DNA of 36,530 bases from JABDGC01 sp964466595 (GTDB lineage Bacteria > Pseudomonadota > Gammaproteobacteria > DSM-16500), in assembly GCA_964466595.1 (NCBI GenBank), contig CAYXNR010000022.1, positions 1-36,530 on the forward strand. Reading direction: 5' to 3'. Below, in pieces: positions 9,020 through 17,305 of the stretch (position 1 is the first letter of the stretch; every line of letters begins with the position of its first letter). Below the pieces are notes generated by a model. It saw only the letters and a list, made by a program, of their open reading frames with translations. It had not been told where the DNA came from and ran no database searches. A program made the translations under genes and the position numbers.

Positions 9020-10675
9020 ATGGGAGCAAAAGAACTTGTATTTGGAACTGACGCGCGTCAGCAAATGTTAGCCGGCATCAATGAATTAGCCAATGCTGTA
9101 CAAATTACCATGGGCCCAAGCGGCCGGAATGTCGTCATCGACAAAAGCTTTGGTTCACCGACCATTACTAAAGATGGTGTTACCGTCGCCAAAGAAATTG
9201 AATTCAAAAACAAATTCAAAAATATGGGCGCGCAAATGCTAAAAGATGTCGCCGCGCAAACCTCTGATGAAGCCGGTGATGGCACCACCACCGCGACTGT
9301 CTTAGGCAGACAGATCTTCGTCGAAGGCTTAAAAGCCGTTGTTGCTGGCTACAACCCGATGGATCTCAAGCGTGGTATTGACTTAGCTGTCAGCCATACT
9401 GTTGCCGCCTTGAAGAAACTTTCCGTTCCTTGCACTGATACCAAAGCCATTGCCCAAGTGGGTACCATTTCTGCGAATTCCGATGACTCCATTGGAAAAA
9501 TCATTGCAGATGCCATGGCCAAAGTCGGCAAAGAAGGTGTTATTACTGTTGAAGAAGGTTCTGGCTTAGAAAATGAACTCGATGTCGTAGAAGGTATGCA
9601 ATTCGATCGTGGCTACCTGTCCCCCTACTTCATCACCAATCAACAAAATATGTCTGCTGAATTGGAACATCCTTACATCCTGATTGTGGACAAGAAAATT
9701 TCTTCTATTCGTGATCTTCTACCCATCTTGGAAGCCGTGGCAAAAGCCGGACGTTCCTTGCTTATTATTGCAGAAGATGTCGAAGGAGAAGCCTTGGCGA
9801 CTCTGGTTGTCAACCATATGCGTGGCATCGTCAAAGTCTGTGCAGTAAAAGCACCTGGCTTCGGTGACCGTCGTAAAGAAATGTTGCAAGATATTGCTAT
9901 TCTAACCAAGGGCCAGGTTATTGCTGAAGAAGTGGGTCGCACCTTAGAATCAGCAACCCTTAAAGATCTCGGCTCTGCCAAGCGTGTTGTCGTCACCAAA
10001 GACGATACCACCATTATCGATGGCGCCGGCGATAAAAAAGAAATCGAAGGACGCATCAAGCAGCTTCGTGCTCGTATCGAAGAGACTTCTTCTGACTACG
10101 ACCGTGAAAAAATCCAAGAGCGTATTGCTAAACTCGCTGGCGGTGTAGCTGTCATTAAAGTCGGTGCAGCCTCTGAAATCGAAATGAAAGAAAAGAAAGC
10201 CCGCGTTGAAGATGCACTACATGCTACCCGCGCCGCTGTAGAAGAAGGCGTAGTCCCCGGTGGTGGTGTGGCACTGATTCGTGTATTGAACTCCATTAAA
10301 ACGCTGGAAGGCGAAAATGAAGCTCAAAACGTTGGTATTCAGCTGACCCGTCGTGCCATGGAAGCACCTTTACGTCAGATCGTCACCAACGCTGGCTATG
10401 AAGCCTCTGTGATTCTCAATAAGGTCTTGGAAGGTAAGGGCAATCACGGCTTCAACGCAGCAACAGGTGGTTTTGGCGACATGTTACAAATGGGTATCTT
10501 GGATCCCACCAAAGTAACACGTACCGCACTGCAATATGCTGCTTCTGTAGCCGGTCTCATGCTCACCACAGAATGCATGATCACTGATCTACCCAAAGAA
10601 GAAAAAGAAGATGCCATGGCCGCTGGCGGTATGGGTGGCATGGGCGGTATGGGTGGTATGGGCGGCGGTTTCTAA
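9020..10675 (+). CDS. groEL: Chaperonin GroEL (Hsp60)
   Basis: GroEL is the 14-subunit folding chamber that works with GroES. The 551 residues match the normal length (about 548). Landmarks are ITMGPSGRNVVIDKSFGSP near residue 30, the ATP-site block GDGTTTATVL near 86, the apical-domain segment GYLSPYFITN near 199, and the Gly/Met-rich tail made of repeated GGM units. An AGAGG ribosome-binding site precedes the ATG, 48 bases after groES. An intrinsic terminator follows. The gene has no frame disruption, and no second copy is in the window. Confidence 0.99.
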   Translation: MGAKELVFGTDARQQMLAGINELANAVQITMGPSGRNVVIDKSFGSPTITKDGVTVAKEIEFKNKFKNMGAQMLKDVAAQTSDEAGDGTTTATVLGRQIFVEGLKAVVAGYNPMDLKRGIDLAVSHTVAALKKLSVPCTDTKAIAQVGTISANSDDSIGKIIADAMAKVGKEGVITVEEGSGLENELDVVEGMQFDRGYLSPYFITNQQNMSAELEHPYILIVDKKISSIRDLLPILEAVAKAGRSLLIIAEDVEGEALATLVVNHMRGIVKVCAVKAPGFGDRRKEMLQDIAILTKGQVIAEEVGRTLESATLKDLGSAKRVVVTKDDTTIIDGAGDKKEIEGRIKQLRARIEETSSDYDREKIQERIAKLAGGVAVIKVGAASEIEMKEKKARVEDALHATRAAVEEGVVPGGGVALIRVLNSIKTLEGENEAQNVGIQLTRRAMEAPLRQIVTNAGYEASVILNKVLEGKGNHGFNAATGGFGDMLQMGILDPTKVTRTALQYAASVAGLMLTTECMITDLPKEEKEDAMAAGGMGGMGGMGGMGGGF

Positions 10676-10705
10676 GCATCCCTTGCTACTTTTTTTACTC
10701 CAATC

Positions 10706-10736
10706 AAAAACCCCGCTTCTCGCGGGGTTTTTTTTT
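10706..10736 (+). terminator. Intrinsic terminator of groESL
   Basis: A CCCCGC / GCGGGG stem (10711-10716 and 10722-10727) with the 5-base loop TTCTC is flanked by an A run before it and a run of nine T after it. The A and T runs extend the stem. It lies 35 bases after the groEL stop and separates that operon from the convergent ATPase gene. The A run would let it work on both strands. Confidence 0.93.
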
Positions 10737-10754
10737 AAGCTTCTGTAATGAAAA

Positions 10755-11957
10755 TCAAGTTTCAAACCATCTTTCCACCGCTGTTTTTAAAAATTGCTCT
10801 AATTGAATTCCTTGTCCACCGACTAGTAATAAGCGATAGGGTTTAAATTGTTTTTTAAATGTTTCTATCCCTGATAGACTGCCCTTGATTTTCTGCGACT
10901 TCACTTCTATCGCTATAAATTTTTTCCCAGACTGCAAGATAAAATCAACTTCTTCGTTTCCTTCACGCCAATAATATAATTGAATATTTTTACCCGCAAT
11001 TTGATTAACGAGATAAGCACCCACGGAGGATTCAACTAAGCGTCCCCAAAATTCTGGATCACGTCTTGCTTCTTGATATAAATATTTGGTCGTTGCTGAA
11101 AATAAGGCGGTATTTTGTACTTGAAATTTTGGACTCGATCCTCTTTGTCGTACCAGCTGTCCTGCATATTTACTTAAGCCACTTAACAGGCCGGCTGCAG
11201 AAAGCAGTTCAAGATAGTGAGCAAGTGTCGTGGTATTACCAGCATCTTGTAATTGTCCCGTCATTTTTTGATAGGATAAAATTTGGCCCGAGTAAACACA
11301 GCCCAAATAAAATAATTGTCTTAATAGAGCAGGCTTTTGTACAGGAGAAAGGGTAAGAACATCTTTTGAAATGGTTGTTTCAATCAGTGAATCCGTTATA
11401 TATTTTTTCCACCGCGATTCATCTTCAATTAATCCAGCTGCTCCAGGATAGCCGCCAAAATAAATATATTGATTCAGATCCCAGTTAAAAGCCTCATGCA
11501 TTTCTTGAAAGGTCCAATGTCGAATGGGAATAATTTCAAAACGCCCGGCTAGACTTTCACTCATTCCTTTTTGGATTAAGATAGGTGCTGAGCCTAGTAA
11601 AATCACCTTTAAATTGCGTTTATGCCTTGTGTCTTCATCCCATAATTTTTTAACGATAGTGGACCATTCTTGTATTTTTTGGATTTCATCGAGCACTAAG
11701 ATAGCTGCTTGCTTGCTAGTTTCTATTTGTAAGCGGGCTACTTCCCATTGTTGTTCAATCCAGCTTGTTTGAAGATAAGGCTCATCTGCACTAGCATAAT
11801 GTGAAGGTAGCTTGAGTGTTTCTAGTACCTGCTGAGCAAGGGTCGTTTTACCGACTTGCCGTGGGCCAATCAAGACTTGAATAAAGCGTCTAGGCTCCTT
11901 TAACCGACTCGCCACTTGATTGTAAGCGTTTCTTTTTATTAATATTTTACCAGGCAT
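10755..11957 (-). CDS. AAA family ATPase with DUF4143 C-terminal domain
   Basis: The 400-residue protein has a Walker A motif GPRQVGKTT at 31-39, a Walker B-like AILVLDEIQKI near 95, and a sensor-like VILLGSAP. The C-terminal half is DUF4143-like and ends in a restriction-endonuclease-like motif (YYWREGNEEVDFIL, then IAIEVKSQK). Such ATPases are common accessory genes with no settled function. The frame opens at a TTG at 11972, but the ATG at 11957 is preferred because the TTG lies inside a palindromic repeat. The gene is alone on the minus strand, convergent with groEL. Two tandem palindromes sit directly in front of its start and may be its operators. It is probably a horizontally mobile accessory gene. 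Confidence 0.88.
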   Translation of the reverse strand: MPGKILIKRNAYNQVASRLKEPRRFIQVLIGPRQVGKTTLAQQVLETLKLPSHYASADEPYLQTSWIEQQWEVARLQIETSKQAAILVLDEIQKIQEWSTIVKKLWDEDTRHKRNLKVILLGSAPILIQKGMSESLAGRFEIIPIRHWTFQEMHEAFNWDLNQYIYFGGYPGAAGLIEDESRWKKYITDSLIETTISKDVLTLSPVQKPALLRQLFYLGCVYSGQILSYQKMTGQLQDAGNTTTLAHYLELLSAAGLLSGLSKYAGQLVRQRGSSPKFQVQNTALFSATTKYLYQEARRDPEFWGRLVESSVGAYLVNQIAGKNIQLYYWREGNEEVDFILQSGKKFIAIEVKSQKIKGSLSGIETFKKQFKPYRLLLVGGQGIQLEQFLKTAVERWFET

Positions 11958-11964
11958 AGATAAA

Positions 11965-12006
11965 TTACTCAATGGATTGAGTAATTTTACTCAATGGATT
12001 GAGTAA
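11965..12006. repeat. Two tandem 20-bp palindromes upstream of the ATPase
   Basis: Each copy (11965-11984 and 11987-12006) reads TTACTCAATGGATTGAGTAA, with perfect 9-base arms around a central GG. The copies are identical and lie 22 bases apart centre to centre, about two helical turns. They fill the gap between the ATPase start codon (11957) and the neighbouring protease gene end (12019). Position and symmetry suggest a paired operator for a dimeric regulator. Confidence 0.85.
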
Positions 12007-12018
12007 ATTCAAGCTTGG

Positions 12019-12675
12019 CTAAGTCAAGCCAAATAAAGTCATCATCCCTTGAATTAAAAAGAAAGCCGGAGCCAAAATATAGTTGAGGATGCCTGTAAAC
12101 CACAAAATGAGTAAAATAAAAAAGCCATAAGGTTCAATTTTCTGTAGTTGCCAGGCGGTTCGGGGCGGCACTAAGCTTAATAAAATCTTGCTGCCATCTA
12201 AAGGGGGGAAAGGCAAGAGATTTAAAATACCGAGAAAAATATTAACCGCAATACCGGCTAGTCCCATATTGAATAAGGGAAGACCTAGCCAACTATTGTG
12301 GAGTAGCAAAAAATAAGCGCCTAATTTAGCAAAGCCAGCCCAGATAAAAGCCATTAAAAAATTACTAAGCGGCCCACCCAAAGCAACCAAGACAATATCA
12401 CGACGTGGATGGCGGAGGTTTCGTGAATCAACGGGCACAGGTCTTGCCCAGCCAAAGACAACACCCGTGGTGGTTAAAAATAATAAGGGAACAATAAGGG
12501 TGCCGATGAGATCGATATGTTTTAAGGGGTTGAAGCTAAGACGTCCAGACAAACGAGCTGTTTGATCGCCTAAGCGAGAAGCAATCCAGCCATGGGCAAC
12601 TTCATGGAGGGTAATGGCAAACAAAAGGGGTAGAGACCAAATCACTATTTTCTGTACTAGACTGAGTTCTATCAT
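12019..12675 (-). CDS. Site-2 protease family metallopeptidase (M50)
   Basis: This is a predicted inner-membrane zinc protease of 218 residues with about five hydrophobic segments. The zinc motif HEVAH is at 24-28 within the first helices. The second conserved site NLLPFPPLDGSK lies near residues 157-168 and supplies the third metal ligand (Asp). There is no PDZ domain, which places it with the small rhizobial/Legionella-type M50 proteins rather than RseP. The ATG at 12675 was chosen because the longer frame begins at a TTG; neither has a strong ribosome-binding site. The substrate cannot be told from context. It is divergent from the broken secreted-protein gene at 12821. Confidence 0.88.
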   Translation of the reverse strand: MIELSLVQKIVIWSLPLLFAITLHEVAHGWIASRLGDQTARLSGRLSFNPLKHIDLIGTLIVPLLFLTTTGVVFGWARPVPVDSRNLRHPRRDIVLVALGGPLSNFLMAFIWAGFAKLGAYFLLLHNSWLGLPLFNMGLAGIAVNIFLGILNLLPFPPLDGSKILLSLVPPRTAWQLQKIEPYGFFILLILWFTGILNYILAPAFFLIQGMMTLFGLT

Positions 12676-12820
12676 GATTAAAATTACTCGCGATGATAAT
12701 TTAGGCAATATTTTTTATATTTACAGATCTTTAGAAAATTCTATCATAGAACCCACTTAATCCTGCAAATTAATAAACAAAATGTTACACTTTACAGAAA
12801 ATAGCTACAGGATCGCTGAG

Positions 12821-13309
12821 ATGACAATGAAGCAGCTAAGCTACTTCCTCTTATTATTTTTTATCAGTCAACAGGGCTGGGCCGCAACGCCGGATAGTGT
12901 TGCCAATCGACCGCCCACTATTAATCCTATGCCGAAATCAGGCATCATCTTAACCAGTGGGATACTACCTACAAATAATGGCTATCTAGTCTGTGGGGGC
13001 GCCCGTGCAGGCAGCACATCCGGCGACCTGTAAAGTAGCGCCTGTAATGACCGAACAATGGGAGCATCGACTACTCGCTGCCCCCCCCCCTTACAACCCA
13101 CCGCTACTATTGCCCTTGCTGGCTTTATCGGTTGTGGCTGGAATAATATCTATGGTTTTGGTTTTGATCTGCCTGACATTCGGCCCGCAGGTAATGGCTA
13201 TGCTTTTTACTGGCCCATGGGACCTGTCGGTAAGAAATTTCTTTATATTGGATATAACGGCTGTGATGATAAGCCTGTCAAAATATCCTATGTACTATAT
13301 TGTGTTTAG
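12821..13309 (+). pseudogene. Small secreted protein, split by two compensating frameshifts
   Basis: The first frame starts at ATG 12821 (AGGA 8 bases upstream) with a signal peptide ending near GWAA, and continues to GYLVCGG before a TAA at 13031. Reading on by removing one G from the G5 run (12995-12999) gives APVQAAHPATCKVAP and MTEQWEHRLLAAP in the +3 frame. Adding one C to the C10 run (13081-13090) returns to the first frame and continues with IALAGFIGCGWNNIYGFG to a stop at 13309. The repaired protein would be 162 residues, exported, and rich in Pro, Gly and Cys. No family is recognised. It may be a decayed gene, a phase-variable locus or the result of two sequencing errors at homopolymers. 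Confidence 0.6.
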
Positions 13310-13425
13310 CAGGAAGAAAGTGTTTTTTGGGATAAGCTGTTAAAAAAACCGCGATGAAACGCTATCCGAGTACAAGGCATTTAGCTTAGAATGAGCTTCG
13401 ACCCATTAAAGAAAGGTTTCTTGGC

Positions 13426-14193
13426 GTGACACTCATTTATTACAAGGTACTGGCGGCACTGCTTATCTTTGTCTCCAGCCTCATTACCGTTATTTATCCA
13501 CTCCGGAAACATCTCGCCTTACACCATAGCGAATCCTTAGAACTCGGCGAAGCCTTTGCAAGCGGGATTTTTTTGGGTATTGCCTTTTTTCATATGCTAC
13601 CGGCCTCGATTAATAGCTTTCATCATCTTTTCAGGAATATTCATTATCCGCTTGCTGAACTCATCTGTATTATCGGTTTTATCTCACTCTTATTTTTAGA
13701 ACGCTTATCTCTTTTAACTAATAATACTCACCGCAAGCTGAGTGGCATTCCTACCATTCTCACCCTCATGCTTGTCATTCATTCTCTGATCGAAGGAACT
13801 GCTTTAGGTATCAACGATACCTTTTCTCAAGCTTTTATGATCTTTATCGCAATTATCGCTCACAAGGGCTCGGCTAGTTTTGCCCTCTGTATCACCCTAA
13901 TACGACATCAAATTTCCCTTTCGAAAATTTTAGCGATTGTGCTTTTCTTCTCGCTGATGACACCGCTTGGTATTTTTCTCGGCACGACCTTAAATTCTTT
14001 ATCTTATTTAACTGGCGGGCAGCTACTTGCAGCTATCTTTAATGCCTTTGCAACCGGCTCTTTCTTTTATATGTCTACCTTACATCATGTGCAATTTCAT
14101 AAACGCGCAGCGGAAGGATCCCAAGGTTTGTGGGAATTTATTTTTTTGGTAATTGGCTTGATACTCATGGGCTTGGTAGCCGTGTGGACTTAA
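13426..14193 (+). CDS. ZIP family metal transporter
   Basis: The 255-residue membrane protein has about eight hydrophobic helices and the His-containing motifs of ZIP transporters: FFHMLPASINSFHH near residue 63, HSLIEGTALGIND in transmembrane helix 4, and HKGSASFALCI in helix 5. ZIP proteins import divalent metals such as zinc, iron or manganese into the cytoplasm; which metal cannot be told here. Translation starts at a GTG with GAAAGG about 9 bases upstream. The 3' end overlaps the convergent hemW by 4 bases. No metal-responsive operator was identified. Confidence 0.87.
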   Translation: MTLIYYKVLAALLIFVSSLITVIYPLRKHLALHHSESLELGEAFASGIFLGIAFFHMLPASINSFHHLFRNIHYPLAELICIIGFISLLFLERLSLLTNNTHRKLSGIPTILTLMLVIHSLIEGTALGINDTFSQAFMIFIAIIAHKGSASFALCITLIRHQISLSKILAIVLFFSLMTPLGIFLGTTLNSLSYLTGGQLLAAIFNAFATGSFFYMSTLHHVQFHKRAAEGSQGLWEFIFLVIGLILMGLVAVWT

Positions 14194-15338
14194 AACAAAG
14201 CGATTAAATCATTTAAGAAGCGTTTACCCAAAGCACTGGGTTTTAAAAGCAAATTATCCTCTTCTAATAATTTTTTTCTTCTCGCTTCTTGCAAGGTCAG
14301 CTCAAGAAGTCGAGCATCAAGCCCCGTTCTTTCTTCGAATAATTGAAAGCTTACACCCTCTGTTAAGCGCAGGGCATTGAGCATAAATTCCAAGCGGAGA
14401 TCAGCAGGCGAGAGAAAACGAGTATCTGCAGTTTTATTTTTTGAAGCAAGATAAGCGCGGGGATTTTTAAGTTGCCAGTGACGATAAATTTTTTGTTCTT
14501 GGAAATTGCTTATTTTACTGTGAGCCCCTGCGCCAATACCCAGATAATCGCCAAATTGCCAATAATTGAGATTGTGTTTGCAGGCTTGCTTTTTATGATA
14601 AGCGGAAACCTCATATTGTTGAAAGCCTGTTTGAAGCAGTAAAGCTTGGCCCTCGACCTGCATCTCCCATATTGCTTCATCTTCCGGTAAGGGAGGCGGA
14701 TTCAGATAAAAAGCAGTATTGGGTTCTAAGGTGAGTTGGTACCAGGATAAATGGGCAGGCTGCAACTGAAGTGCCTCTTCGAGATCTTGTAAAGCTTCTG
14801 CCTTCGTTTGTTCCGGCAAGCCATACATGAGATCAAGATTGAAGTTTTCAAAGCCGCTATCTTGTGCCGCTTTGACTGCCCGAATAGCCGTTTCACGATC
14901 ATGGATGCGTCCTAAGGCTTTGAGTTTGCTATCTTGTAAACTTTGAATACCAAGAGACAAACGGTTAATGCCTAAGGATCGATAAGCTTGAAAGCGTTTT
15001 TGCTCGATTGTGCCAGGATTGGCTTCCAAAGTGATTTCTAGCTCGCTAGCTAGTCGAAAGCGTTGCTTGACGCCTTCCAAGATTCTTTCTATGGCCTGGG
15101 GAGAAAATAAACTCGGCGTTCCACCGCCAAAAAAAATACTGGTGAGCGGGCGTGCGATGGGAGCTTCTAACTTGTTTAAATTGTCATCAAGATCTTGCAA
15201 AAGTGAGGACACATAATTTTCTTCCGGTATCCCTTCTTTAACAGCATGGGAGTTAAAATCACAATAGGGGCATTTTTGAATGCACCAGGGGATATGAATA
15301 TATAAGCTAAGCGGGATACTGTGAGGGCTTAAGATCAT
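14190..15338 (-). CDS. hemW: Radical SAM heme chaperone HemW
   Basis: HemW is a radical S-adenosylmethionine protein related to coproporphyrinogen dehydrogenase and is thought to deliver heme to membrane respiratory proteins. The 382 residues begin with the 4Fe-4S motif C19-x3-C23-x2-C26 (WCIQKCPYCDF). They continue with FFGGGTPSLF, the LEANPG block and GINRLSLGIQS. The HNLNYW motif followed by GIGAGAHS, characteristic of HemW rather than HemN, is present. HemN's extra N-terminal cysteine is absent, also as expected for HemW. It is divergent from mdh and convergent with the ZIP gene, so it is probably transcribed alone. Confidence 0.94.
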   Translation of the reverse strand: MILSPHSIPLSLYIHIPWCIQKCPYCDFNSHAVKEGIPEENYVSSLLQDLDDNLNKLEAPIARPLTSIFFGGGTPSLFSPQAIERILEGVKQRFRLASELEITLEANPGTIEQKRFQAYRSLGINRLSLGIQSLQDSKLKALGRIHDRETAIRAVKAAQDSGFENFNLDLMYGLPEQTKAEALQDLEEALQLQPAHLSWYQLTLEPNTAFYLNPPPLPEDEAIWEMQVEGQALLLQTGFQQYEVSAYHKKQACKHNLNYWQFGDYLGIGAGAHSKISNFQEQKIYRHWQLKNPRAYLASKNKTADTRFLSPADLRLEFMLNALRLTEGVSFQLFEERTGLDARLLELTLQEARRKKLLEEDNLLLKPSALGKRFLNDLIALF

Positions 15339-15349
15339 ACGAAGAAAAG

Positions 15350-15378
15350 TTGGTCATTATCTTATTTCACGATAGAAT
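15350..15378 (+). promoter_or_regulatory. Candidate sigma70 promoter of mdh
   Basis: A TTGGTC hexamer at 15350-15355 and TAGAAT at 15373-15378 are 17 bases apart, in the 80-base gap between the divergent hemW and mdh genes, about 40 bases before the mdh start. Confidence 0.5.
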
Positions 15379-15418
15379 AGCACGCAAAATGATGAATATC
15401 TATGAAGGAGTAGCATAA

Positions 15419-16423
15419 ATGAGAAAGCGAGTTCGGGTTGCGATTACTGGTGCTGCAGGGCAAATTGGCTATGCCTTAATTTTCCGTATTGCTTCTGGGC
15501 AATTATTGGGCCCGGAGGTTGAGATTGATTTGAGCTTACTAGAATTGGAAGCCGCGCTGCCTTCGCTGAAAGGCGTGGTAATGGAACTGGAAGATTGCGC
15601 TTTTCCGCTTTTAAAAAATATCACCGTGAGCTCCGATGTCAAAGTCGCCATGAAGGATGTGAATTGGGCGATTCTCGTCGGTGCCATGCCACGTAAAGAA
15701 GGCATGGAGCGTTCTGATCTCTTAAAAGTCAATGGCCAAATTTTTGGACCTCAAGGGCAGGCCATCAATGAACAAGCTGCAGCAGATGTTCGGGTTTTTG
15801 TCGTCGGGAATCCTTGCAATACCAATTGCTTGATTGCGATGCACCATGCACCTGATCTTCCGCGCGATCGTTTTTTTGCAATGACAAGATTAGATGAATT
15901 ACGGGCACGTAGCCAATTAGCTCTCAAGGCAAAGGTAGCAGTAGAAGCCATTACAGAGATGACGATTTGGGGAAATCACTCGAGTACCCAGTTTCCTGAT
16001 TTCTATCATGCGAAAATTAATAATCAACCCGTAACTGAGGTCATCACCGATCTAAATTGGTTACAGAACGATTTTATTTCCCGCATACAAAAACGGGGAG
16101 CTGAAGTGATCAAAGCCAGAGGCGCTTCATCTGCAGCTTCTGCTGCGAATGCAGCCCTAACTTCTGTTTATCATTTAACCCATGAAACGAAGGCAGAGGA
16201 AAGTTTTTCAGTCGCACTTTGCTCTCAAGGAGAATATGGCGTAGATGAGGGGCTCATTTTTTCCTATCCCTGTCGTGTAGAAAACAACAAACTCAAGGTC
16301 ATCACCGGTCTCACTCATAATGAATTCGCTGAAGCGAAGCTTGCACTCACGCTGAATGAATTACGCCAAGAATATGAAGCAGTGAAGGCCCTAGGTTTAA
16401 TTGAAAATCGTGTAGCAAGTTAA
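15419..16423 (+). CDS. mdh: Malate dehydrogenase
   Basis: The enzyme interconverts malate and oxaloacetate with NAD in the citric acid cycle. The 334 residues carry the nucleotide-binding motif GAAGQIG at 11-17, the LEDCAFPLL segment typical of the cytosolic/bacterial type 2 MDH, the substrate-side motif RLDELRARSQLA, and the active-site loop IWGNHSSTQFPD with the catalytic His. An AGGAG ribosome-binding site precedes the ATG. It is followed 12 bases later by the flavoprotein fragment at 16436, which may once have been in the same operon. Identification is secure. Confidence 0.96.
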   Translation: MRKRVRVAITGAAGQIGYALIFRIASGQLLGPEVEIDLSLLELEAALPSLKGVVMELEDCAFPLLKNITVSSDVKVAMKDVNWAILVGAMPRKEGMERSDLLKVNGQIFGPQGQAINEQAAADVRVFVVGNPCNTNCLIAMHHAPDLPRDRFFAMTRLDELRARSQLALKAKVAVEAITEMTIWGNHSSTQFPDFYHAKINNQPVTEVITDLNWLQNDFISRIQKRGAEVIKARGASSAASAANAALTSVYHLTHETKAEESFSVALCSQGEYGVDEGLIFSYPCRVENNKLKVITGLTHNEFAEAKLALTLNELRQEYEAVKALGLIENRVAS

Positions 16424-16435
16424 AAAAGTTGGACT

Positions 16436-16603
16436 ATGCCAAAAATAGCGATTATTGGGGCAGGTGCCGCGGGACTGACTTCAGCTGTTGCCGCAAGAAA
16501 AGCAGGCTTAACTGCTGTTGTCTTTGAAGCAAGAGCTGAAAATCAGGGGGTCAAGTGCCACCTTAAGGTACAAAAATTCATCAGCCACTTCGCCAATTTG
16601 TAA
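16436..16603 (+). pseudogene. FAD-dependent oxidoreductase fragment, interrupted by an inverted-repeat element
   Basis: Twelve bases after mdh an ATG opens a frame starting PKIAIIGAGAAGLTSAVAAR, the dinucleotide-binding (GxGxxG) N-terminus of an FAD-dependent oxidoreductase. After about 37 native residues (FEARAENQ) the frame enters a 104-bp inverted-repeat element and stops at 16601-16603, giving a 55-residue product. No continuation of the flavoprotein is recognisable after the element, so insertion seems to have been accompanied by deletion. A precise subfamily cannot be given from so short a piece; the YhiN/BaiN type is one possibility. The remnant is probably non-functional. Confidence 0.78.
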
Positions 16604-16651
16604 AATGCAAAGTCTTGCTAATTTTTTGTACCTCAAGGTGGCACTTGACCC
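16548..16651. mobile_element. 104-bp MITE-like inverted-repeat element
   Basis: The left end begins GGGTCAAGTGCCACCTTA and the right end is its reverse complement. The two match over about 29 bases with one mismatch, then run into AT-rich inner ends around a core of about 42 bases with no transposase. It has inserted into, or marks the end of, a truncated flavoprotein gene. No clear target duplication is visible. The terminal repeats probably belong to a full-length insertion sequence elsewhere in the genome. Confidence 0.72.
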
Positions 16652-16713
16652 TTGCTTTTCTTGCTTTTGCAATTGATTTGCTAAGTTATCGATCGTTAAT
16701 TCGCCGGCGGATT

Positions 16714-17013
16714 TTAGGCTGCTTTCTTAATTTTCTCGTATTGATGAGCATTCCTATTTTTCAAGATCCACACATCGAGTGCTAATTGCATATTCAACCA
16801 ACTTTCAGGAGTGGTTCCCAAATAGCGAGCTAATCTGATTGCCATGTCTGTAGTAAGTGGACGTTGCTCATGAATGATTTGTGATATTGTGCGTCTTGAT
16901 ACTCTCAATTGCTCAGCTAGTTCAGTTTGCGTGATATTTAAAGAGGGCAAGATATCCTCTCGTAAAATAGCCCCAGGATGAGTCGGTTTTCTATTTTTCG
17001 CTCTCATGCTCAT
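16714..17013 (-). CDS. higA: HigA family antitoxin (XRE-type helix-turn-helix)
   Basis: This 99-residue DNA-binding antitoxin neutralises HigB and represses the operon. The N-terminus has the family signature RKPTHPGAILREDILP. The helix-turn-helix spans about residues 31-55 (TELAEQLRVSRRTISQIIHE) and is followed by the conserved RLARYLGTTPESWLNMQ. Its ATG overlaps the higB stop in a TAATG junction, so translation is coupled. The toxin-first order is the usual HigBA layout. A palindrome upstream of higB overlaps a plausible promoter and is the likely autoregulatory site. Confidence 0.95.
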   Translation of the reverse strand: MSMRAKNRKPTHPGAILREDILPSLNITQTELAEQLRVSRRTISQIIHEQRPLTTDMAIRLARYLGTTPESWLNMQLALDVWILKNRNAHQYEKIKKAA

Positions 17014-17291
17014 TAGTGATAATCCTCCAGATTAACATTATAAACATCGCCTTTTTCAAAACTGAAAGTAATTTTCCAATTATTTCGTACAGCAATGCTC
17101 CACGTACCTTTTCGATTTCCTTTCAATTCATGTAAATCCCAGCTCGGGATATTCATATCTTCAACTACTATGGCTGTATCGAGACGGTCCAAAATGCGAT
17201 CAATTTTTGGCAGATCCTTAGCATGTAATAACCTTTTACTATCCTTCGTAAAATACTGTTCTAATCCTTTATGCTTAAAGCTTTTTATCAT
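17013..17291 (-). CDS. higB: HigB toxin (RelE/ParE superfamily)
   Basis: HigB toxins are ribosome-dependent mRNA endonucleases. The 92 residues match the family length and show the motifs MIKSFKHKGLEQYF at the start, LDTAIVVEDMNIPSWDLHELKG in the middle, and GTWSIAVRNNWKITFSFE with NLEDYH at the C-terminus. The ATG at 17291 was chosen as the only reasonable start; a candidate promoter and operator lie 15-42 bases upstream. It is followed directly by higA. The pair sits beside a MITE-like insertion and a broken gene, in an apparently plastic stretch. Confidence 0.95.
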   Translation of the reverse strand: MIKSFKHKGLEQYFTKDSKRLLHAKDLPKIDRILDRLDTAIVVEDMNIPSWDLHELKGNRKGTWSIAVRNNWKITFSFEKGDVYNVNLEDYH

Positions 17292-17305
17292 TGGTTTGTC
17301 CTTAC

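Noticed and set aside
9058..10641. Several antisense open frames across groEL
   Set aside because: They are shadows of the highly conserved groEL frame and show no family features or ribosome-binding sites.
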